15,755 nt of DNA. It comes from CAIUPE01 sp046091665. GTDB taxonomy: Bacteria; Pseudomonadota; Alphaproteobacteria; Rhizobiales; Beijerinckiaceae. Below are positions 6,017-13,662 of the stretch, one piece after another. Location: the NCBI GenBank assembly GCA_046091665.1, contig JBJTCD010000019.1, positions 1 to 15,755 on the forward strand, read 5' to 3'. Positions within the stretch are counted from its first letter, which is position 1. Each line of letters starts with the position of its first letter. Position numbers and translations under genes: made by a program. The notes beneath the pieces were generated by a model, which worked only from the letters and a program-made list of their open reading frames with translations, made no database searches and had not been told where the DNA came from.

Positions 6017-8374
6017 TTACGAGCGCGGCATCTTCTTTTCTGGATCGTAGTGCGCAAACTTCACGACCGTTGCAGGCAAGCGCTTCGCGTGGCCGTCGGC
6101 CTTGCCGATTTCGACTTCTGTGCCAATTGCGCTGTTGCCGGAGTCAACTCGGGCGAGTGCAATGTTCTTCTTCAGGAGGGGTGAGCGCATGCTGCTGGTG
6201 ACGACGCCAACTTGCGCGCGGCCGATATGAACGCAATCGCCGTGACCTACGGTTTCATTTGAATCGATGTCGAGGCCAACGAACTTGTAGCGCGGATTGT
6301 CCTTGCGGGCGAGCAGTGCCGCCTTGCCAATGAAGTCATCCGTCTTGGTTTTGAGTGGCACAGTGAAGCCGATACCTGCTTCAAATGGGTCCGTCTCGGA
6401 GCTGAATTCGTAATGGGCAAAAATCAATCCGGCTTCAATGCGCACCATGTCGAGGGCTTCAAGGCCCATGGGTTTCAGGCCGTATTTTTGGCCTGCCGTC
6501 CAGACCGCATCGAAAACTTCGTTGGCGTGTTTCGGATGGCAGAAAATTTCATAGCCGAGTTCGCCCGTATAGCCCGTGCGCGAAACAACAATCGGCACGC
6601 CTTCAAAATGTCCAATGCGCGCCACGGCGAAGCGGAACCATTCCAACTCTCCGATGGAGGGCTGTGCAGGCGATGTCCAGATGATCTCTTTCATCAAATC
6701 ACGACTGGTGGGGCCTTGCACGGCGATATTGTGCAGTTGATCTGTCGATGAACGCACCCAGGCTTGATAGCCCATTTTCTCGGCCTGCTCGCGCAGCCAA
6801 ATGCCGGAGTAATCATCTCCACCAATCCAGCGGAACAGATTTTGTCCGAGGCGGAAGACAGTGCCGTCATCAATCATGCCGCCATTTTCATAGCACATGG
6901 CGGTGTAGACAACTTGGCCGGTCGAGAGCTTGCGAATGTCACGGGTGCAGCAATATTGCAGCAGGGCTTCAGCATCGGGACCAGTCACCTCAAATTTACG
7001 TAAGGGGGAAAGATCCATCACCACGGCCTTTTCACGGCAGGCCCAATATTCCTCAATCGGTCCATCATTGTTGAAACGGCCCGGCAGCCAATAGCCGCGA
7101 TACTCCGCATAGTGGCGCGTCATTTGCGAGAGCTTGGAGTGGAAGGCGGTTTCTTTTGTCATTACTGGATCTGCATCAGGAGTCATGCGGGTGGCTACTG
7201 CTCGTTGGAATTTTTCTTCTGCGCCATAGACGCGCACGTGAATGTCGGTGGGGTTCCAGCCATTGCCGGGATCAATGTCATCAGGGCAAGATGATGTGAC
7301 GCAGACAAGATCAGTGAGTGCTCTGACCAGCACATAATCGCCAGCGCGCGACCAAGCTTCGTCTGAGACGATCACGTTCGAATGATCCATGTGCGTGTTA
7401 TAGAAAAAGTTTAGGGCTTCCCAGCCTTTGCGCTTTGCAATTCCAAAAGTATCAAGGGCGTAATTGAAATTGTCTGAGCAATTTGCATGGCCGGGATAAC
7501 CGATATCGTCATAGTAGCGGGGGTTGCAGGCAGTGGCGAAAGCGTCGTGACGGCCGCATGTATCTTGCACCACTTCAATGAGTGGTTCGAAATCCAGCGC
7601 AAAAGCTTTTGATGGTAGGCCTGGAATGGGATAAGCACGGCCTGTGAGGGTGCGTGTGATGGTGGCATCCAGCGCATGCTCAATGCCCCTGTCGAGCTTG
7701 CGGGCGGAAAAACATTGGAAGTCCGTCATCTGCCTGCCAGAGACATCAATGATCTGGATATATTCGCCAGCCTTGACCGTGTAGGCGCGCGCCGTTGCAG
7801 CTTTGATGCGAATATCTTGCAGCTGGTCAGCCAACGGTTCAGGCAAATCAAAACCCAAAAGCTTAGGTTTTGGATTTGCGCGGATGAGACGCAGCTCGAT
7901 ATCTGTTGCCGTATTCTGTTGATCCGGTGTCATCTCGTCAGACGGCACAGCAACGACGAGCACGCCGTCATGGCCTACGGATAACTCGGCCTTGTTGCCA
8001 GCGCGGCTTTCACTTCCAAAAATGTGAGTGCTCACAGCTTTGCCCAGATCAATCTTACGCCGCGCCAGTGCAGCCAAAGTGCGGCGTGAACTTTCATCTG
8101 CCTGCGCCAAAATGGATTTCAAACCATCGCCAGCGCCATCAGCGGAAGCACCAATGGCCGAAGCATCAAAGCGACCCTTGCTGTCGCAGAATAAAAGTTC
8201 AGCCCGTTGGCCGCCTTCGAGGTCTGTGAACAGCAGACGATCCCCAGCAGCAACATCAATCAGAATCGAGCCACCACCCTTGACGGGAAAGCGTTCTACA
8301 TTGGGCGGCAAGGCCCGGTCACCCGGCCTGAGGATGCGGCTGTGGCGGGGAGCGAAAAAGGCAGTTGAGTTCAT
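6017..8374 (-). CDS. tdm: TMAO demethylase Tdm (DUF1989 plus GcvT fusion)
   Basis: A 785-residue two-part enzyme that splits TMAO into dimethylamine and formaldehyde and passes the C1 unit to tetrahydrofolate. The DUF1989 metal-binding region includes SGRQMTDF (212-219), DTCGRHDAFATAC (271-283), GHANCSDN (295-302) and SSCPDDID (361-368), which supply the Cys and Asp residues typical of its zinc site. D218 and D365 probably match catalytic aspartates described in Methylocella Tdm (from memory). The GcvT folate domain starts near 440 (EEYWACREKAVVMDLS), with MIDD at 500-503 and SRTGYTGELGYEIF at 598-611. I start at the ATG at 8374 (MNSTAFFAPRHSR), where family-like sequence begins. The frame stays open for 48 more codons to 8518, with other ATGs (8440, 8518), and none has a clear ribosome site, so the start is uncertain. 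Confidence 0.92.
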   Translation of the reverse strand: MNSTAFFAPRHSRILRPGDRALPPNVERFPVKGGGSILIDVAAGDRLLFTDLEGGQRAELLFCDSKGRFDASAIGASADGAGDGLKSILAQADESSRRTLAALARRKIDLGKAVSTHIFGSESRAGNKAELSVGHDGVLVVAVPSDEMTPDQQNTATDIELRLIRANPKPKLLGFDLPEPLADQLQDIRIKAATARAYTVKAGEYIQIIDVSGRQMTDFQCFSARKLDRGIEHALDATITRTLTGRAYPIPGLPSKAFALDFEPLIEVVQDTCGRHDAFATACNPRYYDDIGYPGHANCSDNFNYALDTFGIAKRKGWEALNFFYNTHMDHSNVIVSDEAWSRAGDYVLVRALTDLVCVTSSCPDDIDPGNGWNPTDIHVRVYGAEEKFQRAVATRMTPDADPVMTKETAFHSKLSQMTRHYAEYRGYWLPGRFNNDGPIEEYWACREKAVVMDLSPLRKFEVTGPDAEALLQYCCTRDIRKLSTGQVVYTAMCYENGGMIDDGTVFRLGQNLFRWIGGDDYSGIWLREQAEKMGYQAWVRSSTDQLHNIAVQGPTSRDLMKEIIWTSPAQPSIGELEWFRFAVARIGHFEGVPIVVSRTGYTGELGYEIFCHPKHANEVFDAVWTAGQKYGLKPMGLEALDMVRIEAGLIFAHYEFSSETDPFEAGIGFTVPLKTKTDDFIGKAALLARKDNPRYKFVGLDIDSNETVGHGDCVHIGRAQVGVVTSSMRSPLLKKNIALARVDSGNSAIGTEVEIGKADGHAKRLPATVVKFAHYDPEKKMPRS

Positions 8375-8448
8375 CTGGTAACAGCCAAAAGTTACGTTGA
8401 AAACCGCATTGTTTGCGACTTCCAAGGAGCATAATTGCATAGTTTTGC

Positions 8449-8476
8449 TTGACGGTCGATATCCTGAAAGTAAAAA
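8449..8476 (+). promoter_or_regulatory. Candidate sigma-70 promoter for the permease
   Basis: TTGACG (8449-8454) and TAAAAA (8471-8476) are separated by 16 bases in the divergent gap between tdm and the permease: 5/6 and 4/6 matches to consensus. Transcription would start near 8483, giving a leader of about 120 bases. It lies within the upstream in-frame extension of tdm, which is one more reason to prefer the shorter tdm start. Confidence 0.4.
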
Positions 8477-8501
8477 ATGTTTCATGGGGGTGTTGGTTTG
8501 A

Positions 8502-8514
8502 ACAGTATGACTGT
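8502..8514. promoter_or_regulatory. Short dyad ACAGT-N3-ACTGT, possible operator
   Basis: ACAGT (8502-8506) and ACTGT (8510-8514) form a perfect 5-bp dyad with a 3-base centre, just downstream of the candidate promoter's predicted start. It could be a regulator binding site. It is short enough to be chance. Confidence 0.2.
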
Positions 8515-8532
8515 ACATGCCAATCTTTCATA

Positions 8533-8569
8533 CGGTCGGCAAGAATCCATCTAGAGATTGGGCCGATCG
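8533..8569 (+). promoter_or_regulatory. Leader RNA hairpin upstream of the permease
   Basis: CGGTCGGC (8533-8540) pairs with GCCGATCG (8562-8569) over 8 bp with one G-U pair. Inside the 21-base loop AATC (8544-8547) and GATT (8556-8559) can pair further. It sits in the predicted leader, ending about 20 bases before the permease ribosome site. It could affect translation or mRNA stability. I do not recognise it as a known riboswitch. Confidence 0.35.
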
Positions 8570-8602
8570 CAACAACAACGGGGTAATAGAGGGAACGTTT
8601 CC

Positions 8603-10366
8603 ATGTCACAAAACAGCGAATCCGGGGGCTTGATTAGAGCCCTAGATTGGAAGGGTGCTTTTTGGGTCGCGGCTGGTGTACCGCCACTTGTGCTCTTCTC
8701 CATCGGCGGCATTGCCGGCACTACGGGCAAGCTCGCTTTCGTCGTCTGGATCATTTCGATGATCATGGGCTTTTTACAATCATTCACCTACGCAGAAATC
8801 GCCGGCATGTTCGGAAACAAGTCTGGCGGTGCCTCGATTTATGGTGCGACCGCGTGGTTGCGCTATTCAAAATTCATAGCACCACTGTCCGTGTGGTGTA
8901 ACTGGTTCGCTTGGTCACCCGTGTTGTCACTCGGTTGCGCCATTGCAGCGGGCTACATTCTCAATGCGCTCTTCCCTATTCCTGCAGCTGATTCACAGGC
9001 CGTACTTGACTGGGTAACGGCGAATGCAGCCAACTACACCGAAACAACAAAAGCAGTAGTTGATTACATTTCTGCAAATGCTGGCACAGCTCCGGTTGAT
9101 GCCATCAAAGCTGTGGCATCTGCTGATGGTGTTGCTGCACTCACGCCAGCTGTTCGCACTTGGACTGCACTTGACCTTGCCGTTCCAGGTCTTGGAACGC
9201 TGCACTTCAACTCAACCTTTGTGATCGGTGCTCTTATGATGCTGATCATTTTCTGGATTCAGCATCGCGGTGTGGCACAAACCGCTGTCACACAAAAATG
9301 GCTTGCGATTATTGTTTTGGTGCCGCTGTTGTTGGTGGGTCTCGTGCCTATCCTGACAGGCCAGATCAACAGTGCAAACGTCATGGGCCTTGTGCCGCCA
9401 ACAGCAGGTTATTCCGGTGTTGACGGCATATGGAACCTCGGCGGCTGGACACTGTTCCTGGGCGGTCTCTACATCGCTGCTTGGTCAACCTACGGTTTTG
9501 AAACCTCTGTGTGCTACACACGCGAATTGAAAGATCCAAGGCGCGACACATTCAAGGCCATCTTCTTCTCGGGCCTTCTCTGCTGCCTGTTCTTCTTCCT
9601 CGTCCCGTTTGCATTCCAAGGCGTGCTTGGCACTTCGGGCATGCTGGCACCGGGAATCGTGGATGGTACTGGTGTCGCCGAAGCGCTTGGCGGCTTCCTT
9701 GGTGGCAACAAGGCAATCACGCAGATTTTCGTGATCATCATGATCTTTGCCCTTTTCCTGTCGATCATGACGGCGATGGCCGGTTCATCACGCACCCTTT
9801 ATCAGGGCTCGGTTGATGGCTGGTTGCCACGTTACCTGAGCAAGACCAACAGTCATGGTGCCCCAACTAACGCCATGTGGACGGACCTGGGGTTTAATTT
9901 GTTCCTGCTCGCACTCGCCTCTGATCTCGGGGGCTATTTCTGGGTACTGGCGATTTCGAACGTTGGATACATCATCTTCAACTTCTTGAACTTGAATGCT
10001 GGCTGGATCCACCGTGTGGACTCAGGCCATATTGAGCGCCCGTGGAAAGCACCAAACTTCCTCATTGGCCTTAACACAGTGTTGGCTTTTGTGAACGCGC
10101 TGTTCCTGGGGGCTGGTGCAAAGGTCTGGGGTTATCCCAATGTATTGTGGCAAGGCTTGTTCTTTGCAGCGCTGATTATTCCAGTGTTTTGGTTCCGCCA
10201 TTACATGCAGGATGGGGGTAAGTTCCCGGCAGGGGCATTGGCTGATCTTGGTTTGAAGGACGGAAACCTCGGTGAGCGTAAAGCAGGTATGTTGCCATAC
10301 CTTGTGTTGGTTGTTGGCGCTGCAGTGGTTATCTTTGCCCACTTCTTCTTCCAGCTTCCAAGCTGA
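8603..10366 (+). CDS. APC-superfamily permease, possibly for a methylated amine or related compound
   Basis: A 587-residue inner-membrane transporter of the amino acid-polyamine-organocation type with about 12 hydrophobic segments. Family marks are SIGGIAGTTG in TM1 (33-42), GFET (298-301), ELKDPRRD (308-315) after a central helix, and SSRTLYQGSVDGWLP (395-409). Residues about 127-203, between TM3 and TM4, form a hydrophilic Ala/Thr/Val-rich loop of about 75 residues, far longer than usual. Its position among tmm, tdm, dmm and folD suggests uptake of trimethylamine, dimethylamine, a choline-like compound or an amino-acid partner, but sequence alone cannot decide. I use the ATG at 8603 with GAGGG about 9 bases upstream. 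A TTG at 8558 in the same frame lies inside a leader hairpin. A strong terminator follows. Confidence 0.82.
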   Translation: MSQNSESGGLIRALDWKGAFWVAAGVPPLVLFSIGGIAGTTGKLAFVVWIISMIMGFLQSFTYAEIAGMFGNKSGGASIYGATAWLRYSKFIAPLSVWCNWFAWSPVLSLGCAIAAGYILNALFPIPAADSQAVLDWVTANAANYTETTKAVVDYISANAGTAPVDAIKAVASADGVAALTPAVRTWTALDLAVPGLGTLHFNSTFVIGALMMLIIFWIQHRGVAQTAVTQKWLAIIVLVPLLLVGLVPILTGQINSANVMGLVPPTAGYSGVDGIWNLGGWTLFLGGLYIAAWSTYGFETSVCYTRELKDPRRDTFKAIFFSGLLCCLFFFLVPFAFQGVLGTSGMLAPGIVDGTGVAEALGGFLGGNKAITQIFVIIMIFALFLSIMTAMAGSSRTLYQGSVDGWLPRYLSKTNSHGAPTNAMWTDLGFNLFLLALASDLGGYFWVLAISNVGYIIFNFLNLNAGWIHRVDSGHIERPWKAPNFLIGLNTVLAFVNALFLGAGAKVWGYPNVLWQGLFFAALIIPVFWFRHYMQDGGKFPAGALADLGLKDGNLGERKAGMLPYLVLVVGAAVVIFAHFFFQLPS

Positions 10367-10386
10367 AGTCGATTAACACTTAAGAC

Positions 10387-10419
10387 ATGCCGCCATTGTT
10401 ATGCAGTGGCGGCATTTTT
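10387..10419 (+). terminator. Rho-independent terminator between the permease and folD
   Basis: ATGCCGCCATTG (10387-10398) pairs with CAGTGGCGGCAT (10404-10415) as a 12-bp stem with one T-G wobble and a 5-base loop, and a T run ends at 10419. It is the strongest terminator in the window and lies 20 bases after the permease stop. folD starts only 12 bases beyond the T run, so it sits directly in front of folD. Confidence 0.9.
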
Positions 10420-10431
10420 GATGAGGACGTC

Positions 10432-11358
10432 ATGACTTTAGCCAGCAATGCACTTCTCGGCAAACCTGTGGCTGACGAAATTCTCGCTTCCACAAGTGCA
10501 AGTGTTGAAGCACTTGCCGCCAAGGGGTGGCCTGCGAAGCTTATTTCTATTTCCATAGGCCATGTAGATGCGGTGAACCTCTATGTGCGCAATCAGGCGA
10601 AGGGGGCTGAGCGGGCAGGCATCGCATTTGAAGAGCGCATTCTACCCGAAAACATCTCACGCATGGAAATCCTTGGAATGATGGAGGCCCTCAACACAGA
10701 CCCCCGTGTCACAGGCATTATCATTCAGCGACCAATTCCAAAACATCTCAACATTCGCGAGCTGCAAACCGCTGTGCATCCGCTGAAAGATGTGGAAGGC
10801 ATGCACCCGACGTCGATTGGTAACATCGTGTATAAGGACGTGGCTCTTGCACCCTGTACAGCTGCAGCGTCGGTTGAACTTTTGAAACGTACTGGCCTCA
10901 AGCTTCAGGGGCTTGAAGTTGTGGTGATTGGCCACTCCGAAATTGTTGGCAAGCCCATCGCGTTTCTGCTGATGGCGGAAGGTGCAACAGTTACCGTGTG
11001 CCATCACATGACACGCAATCTGGCAGTACATTCGCGCGCGGCGGATGCCATGTTTGTGGCTGTCGGCAAACCGCGCTTTATTACCGCCAACATGATCAAG
11101 CCCGGCGCTGCCATCATTGATATTGGCATCAACCAAATTGATGAGGCTGGAAAGTTCAAAACTGTCGGCGATGTCGATTATGATGAATGCGCGCAAGTCG
11201 CAGGCTGGATCACTCCGGTACCGGGCGGTGTCGGCCCCGTCACAGTAGCTAAGTTGATGGAAAATACCCTGTCAGCCTTGAGGGCGCAGCACGACTATTA
11301 CGTTACAGCATTTGACTCCAAGCCTGATCGCTTGGTGCACGTGGCACCGATTGCTTAA
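10432..11358 (+). CDS. folD: FolD-family methylene-tetrahydrofolate dehydrogenase with altered active site
   Basis: A 308-residue FolD homologue. FolD proteins oxidise 5,10-methylene-THF with NAD(P) and usually hydrolyse methenyl-THF to formyl-THF, the expected outlet for C1 units from Tdm and DmmD. Conserved parts are GIIIQRPIPKHL (95-106), the nucleotide-site GHSEIVGKP (167-175), VGKPRFI (211-217), IDIGIN (229-234) and TPVPGGVGPVT (261-271). Three active-site positions differ from consensus: Q55 replaces the catalytic Lys of Y-x3-K-x-K, V48 replaces the Ser of the SQxY motif, and E122 replaces the second Asp of KDVDG. Dehydrogenase activity is plausible; cyclohydrolase activity is doubtful. 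The ATG at 10432 with GAGGA upstream is the start. The earlier in-frame ATG (10387) falls inside the terminator stem. Confidence 0.88.
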   Translation: MTLASNALLGKPVADEILASTSASVEALAAKGWPAKLISISIGHVDAVNLYVRNQAKGAERAGIAFEERILPENISRMEILGMMEALNTDPRVTGIIIQRPIPKHLNIRELQTAVHPLKDVEGMHPTSIGNIVYKDVALAPCTAAASVELLKRTGLKLQGLEVVVIGHSEIVGKPIAFLLMAEGATVTVCHHMTRNLAVHSRAADAMFVAVGKPRFITANMIKPGAAIIDIGINQIDEAGKFKTVGDVDYDECAQVAGWITPVPGGVGPVTVAKLMENTLSALRAQHDYYVTAFDSKPDRLVHVAPIA

Positions 11359-11601
11359 CGCGCGGGATTTTGTCTGCCATATATTCCCATCGCTGATGAA
11401 GGTGAGATTGTCGCCTATCGCGTATCATACGATAGCAGGCCCAGTCTTCACTTGGTGGCCATTCAAAACAAAACTGTTGGCCATAGACTTCCTAAAAGTC
11501 TTTCGAGATGCTGCGGCACTAATTGTAAAGTGCGCTGCCCTCCTTCCAGAAGCTTTGGACCTAGATTTGAGGATAGATTAGTGGCGTTCACTTTATCATG
11601 G
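11359..11601. other. Convergent gap between folD and tmoV without a recognisable gene
   Basis: These 243 bases hold no gene I can support. They contain weak inverted repeats: CTATCG/CGATAG (11415-11420 and 11430-11435), AGACTT/AAGTCT (11485-11490 and 11496-11501) followed by TT, and a distant CACTAAT/ATTAGTG pair (11517-11523 and 11577-11583). The second is the best candidate for a folD terminator but is short and AT-rich. No convincing terminator for tmoV is visible. Confidence 0.5.
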
Positions 11602-13662
11602 TCATGCCAAGCCCAACTCCGTCCGCTTTTGCTTGGCCCAAGTTTGGATCACGGCGTCTACCGCCAAACCTATAAAGGCCACGCAGAGTCCAAGCATGAG
11701 ACCGTTCCCAATGCCGTTTTTCTCGGACAGTGCCTTGAGGATCAACTGGCCCAAATCTTCTGTGCCAATCATGGCACCAATCATCACCATGAAGAGAGCA
11801 AATACAACAGTCTGATTGATGCCAAGCATAATGTGCGGCAGAGCCAACGGTATTTCGATTTGGAACAAACCTTGCCATCTGTTGACTCCTGACATGGCGC
11901 CGGCGTCTCGCAGCGATTGGGGCACACTTCTTAGCCCTTCGATTGTGTATCTTGTCATCGGAATTGTCGCATAGATAATTACGGCGATAAGGACGGAAGT
12001 ATCAGTGACGCCAAACAACATGATAACAGGCACGATATAGATAAAGGATGGAAATGTCTGCATGGTATCGCAAATGGTCAGCACTGCTTTTGAGGCAATA
12101 TTGCTTTGTGCGCTGATGACGCCGATCAAACTGCCCAACAATACCGAGATCACGACGCCAAACGTAGCCATATACATTGTAATCAGAGCTCTATCCCACC
12201 ACTGCGTCAAAGCGATAAAAAGTAGAAATCCGCCAACCACCAGTGCTGTTCGCATGCCGCCAACAATAAAACCAATCCCCATGGCCAAAAGGAAAGTGGC
12301 TGACATGGGCATGCCAAGATATGCATTCTTCATCGGAACCAAAACCTTGGTAATAAGCCAGACATTAAATGCATTGAGTGGCTGATACCAATTTTCCACT
12401 ATCCAATCGACGCCTGACTGCCAGAAAGATTCAGTGGTGATGCCTTTGTCATGCGGAACGAGATAGAAGTAATTGACCTTGTCCTGAAAGAAATAGCTTC
12501 CGAGAAAGGCCAGCAAGCTGCCGCCAGTCAATATGGCGATCATGCCAAGTGCATATTTGTTACGCTCGAGAAAACTTTGGTCGGCAAAATAGTCTATCTG
12601 CTTGCTCGCCCACCCCAATGACAGTTTGTCGAGCGTTACGGCAATCAATACGATGCAAATGCCGAGTTCCAATGCTTGGCCAATTTTCAGCCCATTGATC
12701 GCCAGCAACAGATTGTATCCCAACCCTTTGGCACCAATAAAGGACGCAATCACAGCCATGGCGAGGCATTGCATTATAACTTGATTGACCCCGATCAACA
12801 GATTGTGGCGGGCGCTGGGGAGCATAACCTTGGTGAGCAACTGCCACCGGTTGCAGCCATTCATCAATGCTGCTTCCCGCACTTCCGGCGAGACTTCACG
12901 CAATCCCAACAACGTCAGCCTTATCATTGGTGGTGTTGCAAAAATGATCGTTGCAATCGCACCGGCATGGTCACCGAGGCCAAACATGACCGTTATGGGC
13001 ACAAGAAAAGAAAAATGCGGCATGGTTTGCGCGACGTTGAGCAACGGCGTCAAAATCGTTTCTGCAAATCGGCTCTTGTACGCCCAGATGCCGAAAAACA
13101 GACCAAACACCACTGACAGTGGAGCGGCAACAAGCACAAATGACAACGTCTCCATGGCTGGTTCCCATTGGCCAAATATGGAAATGTATGCCGTGGCGAA
13201 GGCGACAAATGCAGCCAGCCATCGCCCGCCTAAGGAGTATCCAAGCAATGTTGCGCAAGCCGCGACGACCGACCAAGGAAGTCCTTGGATAGCAGCCCAA
13301 CTGTTCTCGCCGACGAAGTCCCAACTCGTGAAAGTTACAATGGTTTTGACACCACCAAGCAGAATTTCACGTATAAAAGTAATTAGAAAAAGCACAGCTA
13401 CTGAAATTGATCTGGTTACCTCTTTCAGAAGATAAGTCTCTTCGTAATCTTCAAGTTCGGGGTTGTAGGTCTGAATCGGAAACCAATCGAACAAAAGATA
13501 GTTGGCTGCATCGGCCACCTTGTTGGGGACTTCCGCCAAGAGCGATGGAAAGCGCCAGAACCAATTGCTTTCATTATGAGGCACGAGAAAATAGAGGAGA
13601 AGGAAGCAGCTGATAAGCAATGACAATTGCAAATATTTGCTATGGCGCAAGATCTGAGCCAT
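11602..13662 (-). CDS. tmoV: TMAO/betaine-type ABC transporter permease TmoV (two fused permease domains)
   Basis: A 686-residue inner-membrane protein made of two BPD_transp_1 permease units in one chain, each with an EAA loop that docks the ATPase. The first loop is around 260-290 (VREAALMNGCNRWQLLTKV) and the second around 582-612 (LRDAGAMSGVNRWQGLFQI). Each unit is preceded by extra membrane segments (about 10-28, 86-108, 370-392 and 455-485). ProW-like permeases usually hold one such domain, so one chain probably forms the whole pore. The ATG at 13662 overlaps the tmoW stop (TGATG) and is preferred over an in-frame ATG 11 codons upstream inside tmoW. Assignment to TMAO rests on the tmm/tdm neighbourhood and on gene order tmoX-tmoW-tmoV; glycine betaine or choline are alternatives. 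Confidence 0.85.
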   Translation of the reverse strand: MAQILRHSKYLQLSLLISCFLLLYFLVPHNESNWFWRFPSLLAEVPNKVADAANYLLFDWFPIQTYNPELEDYEETYLLKEVTRSISVAVLFLITFIREILLGGVKTIVTFTSWDFVGENSWAAIQGLPWSVVAACATLLGYSLGGRWLAAFVAFATAYISIFGQWEPAMETLSFVLVAAPLSVVFGLFFGIWAYKSRFAETILTPLLNVAQTMPHFSFLVPITVMFGLGDHAGAIATIIFATPPMIRLTLLGLREVSPEVREAALMNGCNRWQLLTKVMLPSARHNLLIGVNQVIMQCLAMAVIASFIGAKGLGYNLLLAINGLKIGQALELGICIVLIAVTLDKLSLGWASKQIDYFADQSFLERNKYALGMIAILTGGSLLAFLGSYFFQDKVNYFYLVPHDKGITTESFWQSGVDWIVENWYQPLNAFNVWLITKVLVPMKNAYLGMPMSATFLLAMGIGFIVGGMRTALVVGGFLLFIALTQWWDRALITMYMATFGVVISVLLGSLIGVISAQSNIASKAVLTICDTMQTFPSFIYIVPVIMLFGVTDTSVLIAVIIYATIPMTRYTIEGLRSVPQSLRDAGAMSGVNRWQGLFQIEIPLALPHIMLGINQTVVFALFMVMIGAMIGTEDLGQLILKALSEKNGIGNGLMLGLCVAFIGLAVDAVIQTWAKQKRTELGLA

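Noticed and set aside
8558..8602. TTG start adding 15 residues to the permease
   Set aside because: It begins inside the leader hairpin and has no ribosome site, whereas the ATG at 8603 has GAGGG at good spacing.
10387..10431. 15-codon upstream extension of folD
   Set aside because: It is encoded by the terminator hairpin and T run. FolD family similarity begins just after the ATG at 10432.
11451..11484. Two copies of TGGCCAT in the folD/tmoV gap
   Set aside because: TGGCCA is its own reverse complement and the copies lack further matching flanks, so neither a repeat element nor an operator is supported.
11303..11491. 63-codon minus-strand frame reading like protein (WPPSEDWACYRMIRDRR)
   Set aside because: It overlaps the folD 3' end, has no ribosome site and no family I can name. 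Adjacent frames look equally plausible, so I do not call it a gene; a protein search of its translation would settle it.
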